A stretch of 64,000 nucleotides of DNA from JANQIO01 sp965229625 (GTDB lineage Bacteria; Pseudomonadota; Gammaproteobacteria; Pseudomonadales; Halieaceae). The notes under the pieces are model-generated. The model had not been told where the DNA came from. It was given only the letters and a program-made list of their open reading frames with translations, and ran no database searches. Positions 62,961 to 64,000 of the stretch are shown here, piece by piece. How positions within the stretch are numbered: the first letter of the stretch is position 1; each line of letters opens with the position of its first letter. Location: assembly GCA_965229625.1 (NCBI GenBank), contig CBDDJJ010000002.1:1550001-1614000 (forward strand), read 5' to 3'. A program made the translations under genes and the position numbers.

Positions 62961-63913
62961 GTGAAACAGGTACGCTGATGTTTGGCCTGGCACTGTTGCT
63001 GGGCGCGGTGGGCGTGGCGGCGGGCCTGACCTGGTTCGAACGGCGCCTGCTGGGTATCTGGCAGGACCGCTACGGCCCCAACCGGCTGGGGCCTCTCGGT
63101 GCGCTACAGGTGCTCGCCGACATGCTCAAGCTGTTGACCAAGGACGACTGGGTACCACCTTTTGCCGACCGGGTGGTATTCGTGTTTGCACCCACGGCGA
63201 TTGTTATCGCCATGCTGCTGGGTTTCGCGGTCGTGCCGTTCTCTCCCGAGATGCACCTGCTGGATATGAATATCGGCCTGCTGTTCTTCCTCGGCATGAC
63301 CTCGCTGGCGGTCTACAGCGTGCTGCTGGGCGGCCTGGCTTCCAACAACAAGTACGCGCTGCTTGGCGGCCTGCGCTCCGCCGCACAGATGATCAGTTAC
63401 GAGGTGTTCATGGGCCTGTCGCTGATGGGTGTGGTGATGCTGGCCGGCAGCTTCAGTCTGCAGGATATCGTGCGCGCCCAGGAGGGTATGTGGTTCTGCG
63501 TGCACCAGTTCCTGGGGCTCTATGTGTTCCTGATTGCCGGCATCGCGGAAAGCCACCGGCTGCCCTTCGACCTGCCGGAAGCGGAGCACGAGTTGACCGC
63601 CGGCTTTCACACCGAGTACGGCGGTATGAAGTTCGCCATGTTCATGCTCGGTGAATACCTGGGACTGATCCTCATTTCCTGCATGATGACGACACTGTTC
63701 TTTGGTGGCTGGCTGGGCCCGGACTTCCTGCCACCGCTGCTGTGGTTCCTGCTGAAGACCGGCCTCATCATCCTGTTCTTTATCCTGCTGCGGGCCGCCA
63801 TTCCGCGCCCACGCTATGACCAGCTCATGTCCCTGGGCTGGAAAGTCATGCTGCCGCTGACCCTGGTCAACCTGGCGGCCACCGGGGCCGTGGCCCTGTG
63901 GATGGAGGGCTGA
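62957..63913 (+). CDS. nuoH: NADH-quinone oxidoreductase subunit H
   Basis: Membrane subunit at the quinone chamber, 318 residues with about eight helices. Conserved stretches: WFERRLLGIWQDRYGPNRLGP, LADMLKLLTKDDW, GLRSAAQMISYEVFMGL, and the acidic LPFDLPEAEHELTAGFHTEYGG loop region that links to NuoB/D (quoted in parts). Followed by nuoI after two bases. Confidence 0.96.
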   Translation: MSETGTLMFGLALLLGAVGVAAGLTWFERRLLGIWQDRYGPNRLGPLGALQVLADMLKLLTKDDWVPPFADRVVFVFAPTAIVIAMLLGFAVVPFSPEMHLLDMNIGLLFFLGMTSLAVYSVLLGGLASNNKYALLGGLRSAAQMISYEVFMGLSLMGVVMLAGSFSLQDIVRAQEGMWFCVHQFLGLYVFLIAGIAESHRLPFDLPEAEHELTAGFHTEYGGMKFAMFMLGEYLGLILISCMMTTLFFGGWLGPDFLPPLLWFLLKTGLIILFFILLRAAIPRPRYDQLMSLGWKVMLPLTLVNLAATGAVALWMEG

Positions 63914-63915
63914 TC

Positions 63916-64000
63916 ATGTTGGGCTCACTGTTCAGCCAACTGCGTACCCTGGGGACGGTCCTGCGCCATACCTTCACCCGCGCCGAAACCGTCGAGTACC
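63916..64000 (+). CDS. nuoI: NADH-quinone oxidoreductase subunit I, N-terminus only
   Basis: The first 28 codons (MLGSLFSQLRTLGTVLRHTF, then TRAETVEY) fit the amphipathic N-terminal helix of NuoI, the two-4Fe-4S subunit, and its place after nuoH is the universal order. The cluster motifs lie beyond the window end. Confidence 0.85.
   Translation, partial: MLGSLFSQLRTLGTVLRHTFTRAETVEY

Overview
The window is a high-GC chromosomal segment of a gammaproteobacterium. The gene orders trpEGD, lptD-surA-pdxA-rsmA-apaH, rpsU-yqeY-dnaG-rpoD and nuoA-B-CD-E-F-G-H-I are gammaproteobacterial. The linked propionyl-CoA synthase and malonyl-CoA reductase genes, together with a VPLPA-type sorting signal protein, point to the marine OM60/NOR5 (Halieaceae) lineage. 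The order-level placement is secure; the family is an inference.

Layout. 1-5.3 kb (minus strand): amgK-murU (peptidoglycan recycling), rpe, then trpE-trpG-trpD preceded by a leader peptide ending Trp-Arg-Trp and an attenuator hairpin. 5.35-12.7 kb (plus): lptD-surA-pdxA-rsmA-apaH-cca, tightly packed. 12.7-14.6 kb (minus): tsaD-folB-folK. 14.8-21.4 kb (plus): rpsU-yqeY-dnaG-rpoD, a single-domain response regulator, an Old Yellow Enzyme-type oxidoreductase and a CAU-anticodon tRNA that is probably tRNA-Ile2. 21.4-26.3 kb is an accessory patch: an intact IS481-family element, a second IS481-type transposase cut off by an IS3-family element, a short phage terminase-like fragment, an A+T-rich orphan gene with a HEPN-like motif, and a 90-bp repeat of the truncated IS end closing the patch. 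26.3-29.8 kb: a CinA-type molybdopterin-binding protein, an outer-membrane barrel protein, a VPLPA-CTERM protein and a small unknown protein.

29.9-35.5 kb (minus) carries a complete hoxFUYHWI set for a soluble NAD-reducing [NiFe]-hydrogenase, including the protease HoxW and the cyclic-nucleotide-domain subunit HoxI. Immediately upstream and divergent are an ArsR-type repressor with a likely operator and a histidine-rich tandem-repeat protein, which suggests metal handling beside a nickel enzyme. 36.6-46.1 kb is mixed: a large membrane protein, a DUF3127 protein, a GGDEF-EAL protein, a cation/proton antiporter, a DUF385-type oxidoreductase, a YghU-type glutathione transferase and an exported amidohydrolase.

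46.3-55.4 kb is the most distinctive part. Two giant fusion genes overlap by four bases: propionyl-CoA synthase (acyl-CoA ligase, enoyl-CoA hydratase and acrylyl-CoA reductase in one chain) and bifunctional malonyl-CoA reductase (two SDR halves). Together they carry malonyl-CoA through 3-hydroxypropionate to propionyl-CoA, the signature reductive half of the 3-hydroxypropionate bi-cycle. A 26-bp near-palindrome lies in front of them. 55.6-64.0 kb is the respiratory complex I operon nuoA to nuoI, cut by the window end.

Functionally, the hydrogenase could supply NADH from H2, complex I links NADH to respiration, and the Pcs/Mcr pair consumes NADPH and ATP to make propionyl-CoA. This suggests a mixotrophic carbon and redox strategy. 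The carboxylases and later enzymes of the bi-cycle are not in this window, so a full CO2-fixation cycle cannot be claimed. No rRNA, CRISPR array or replication origin was seen.
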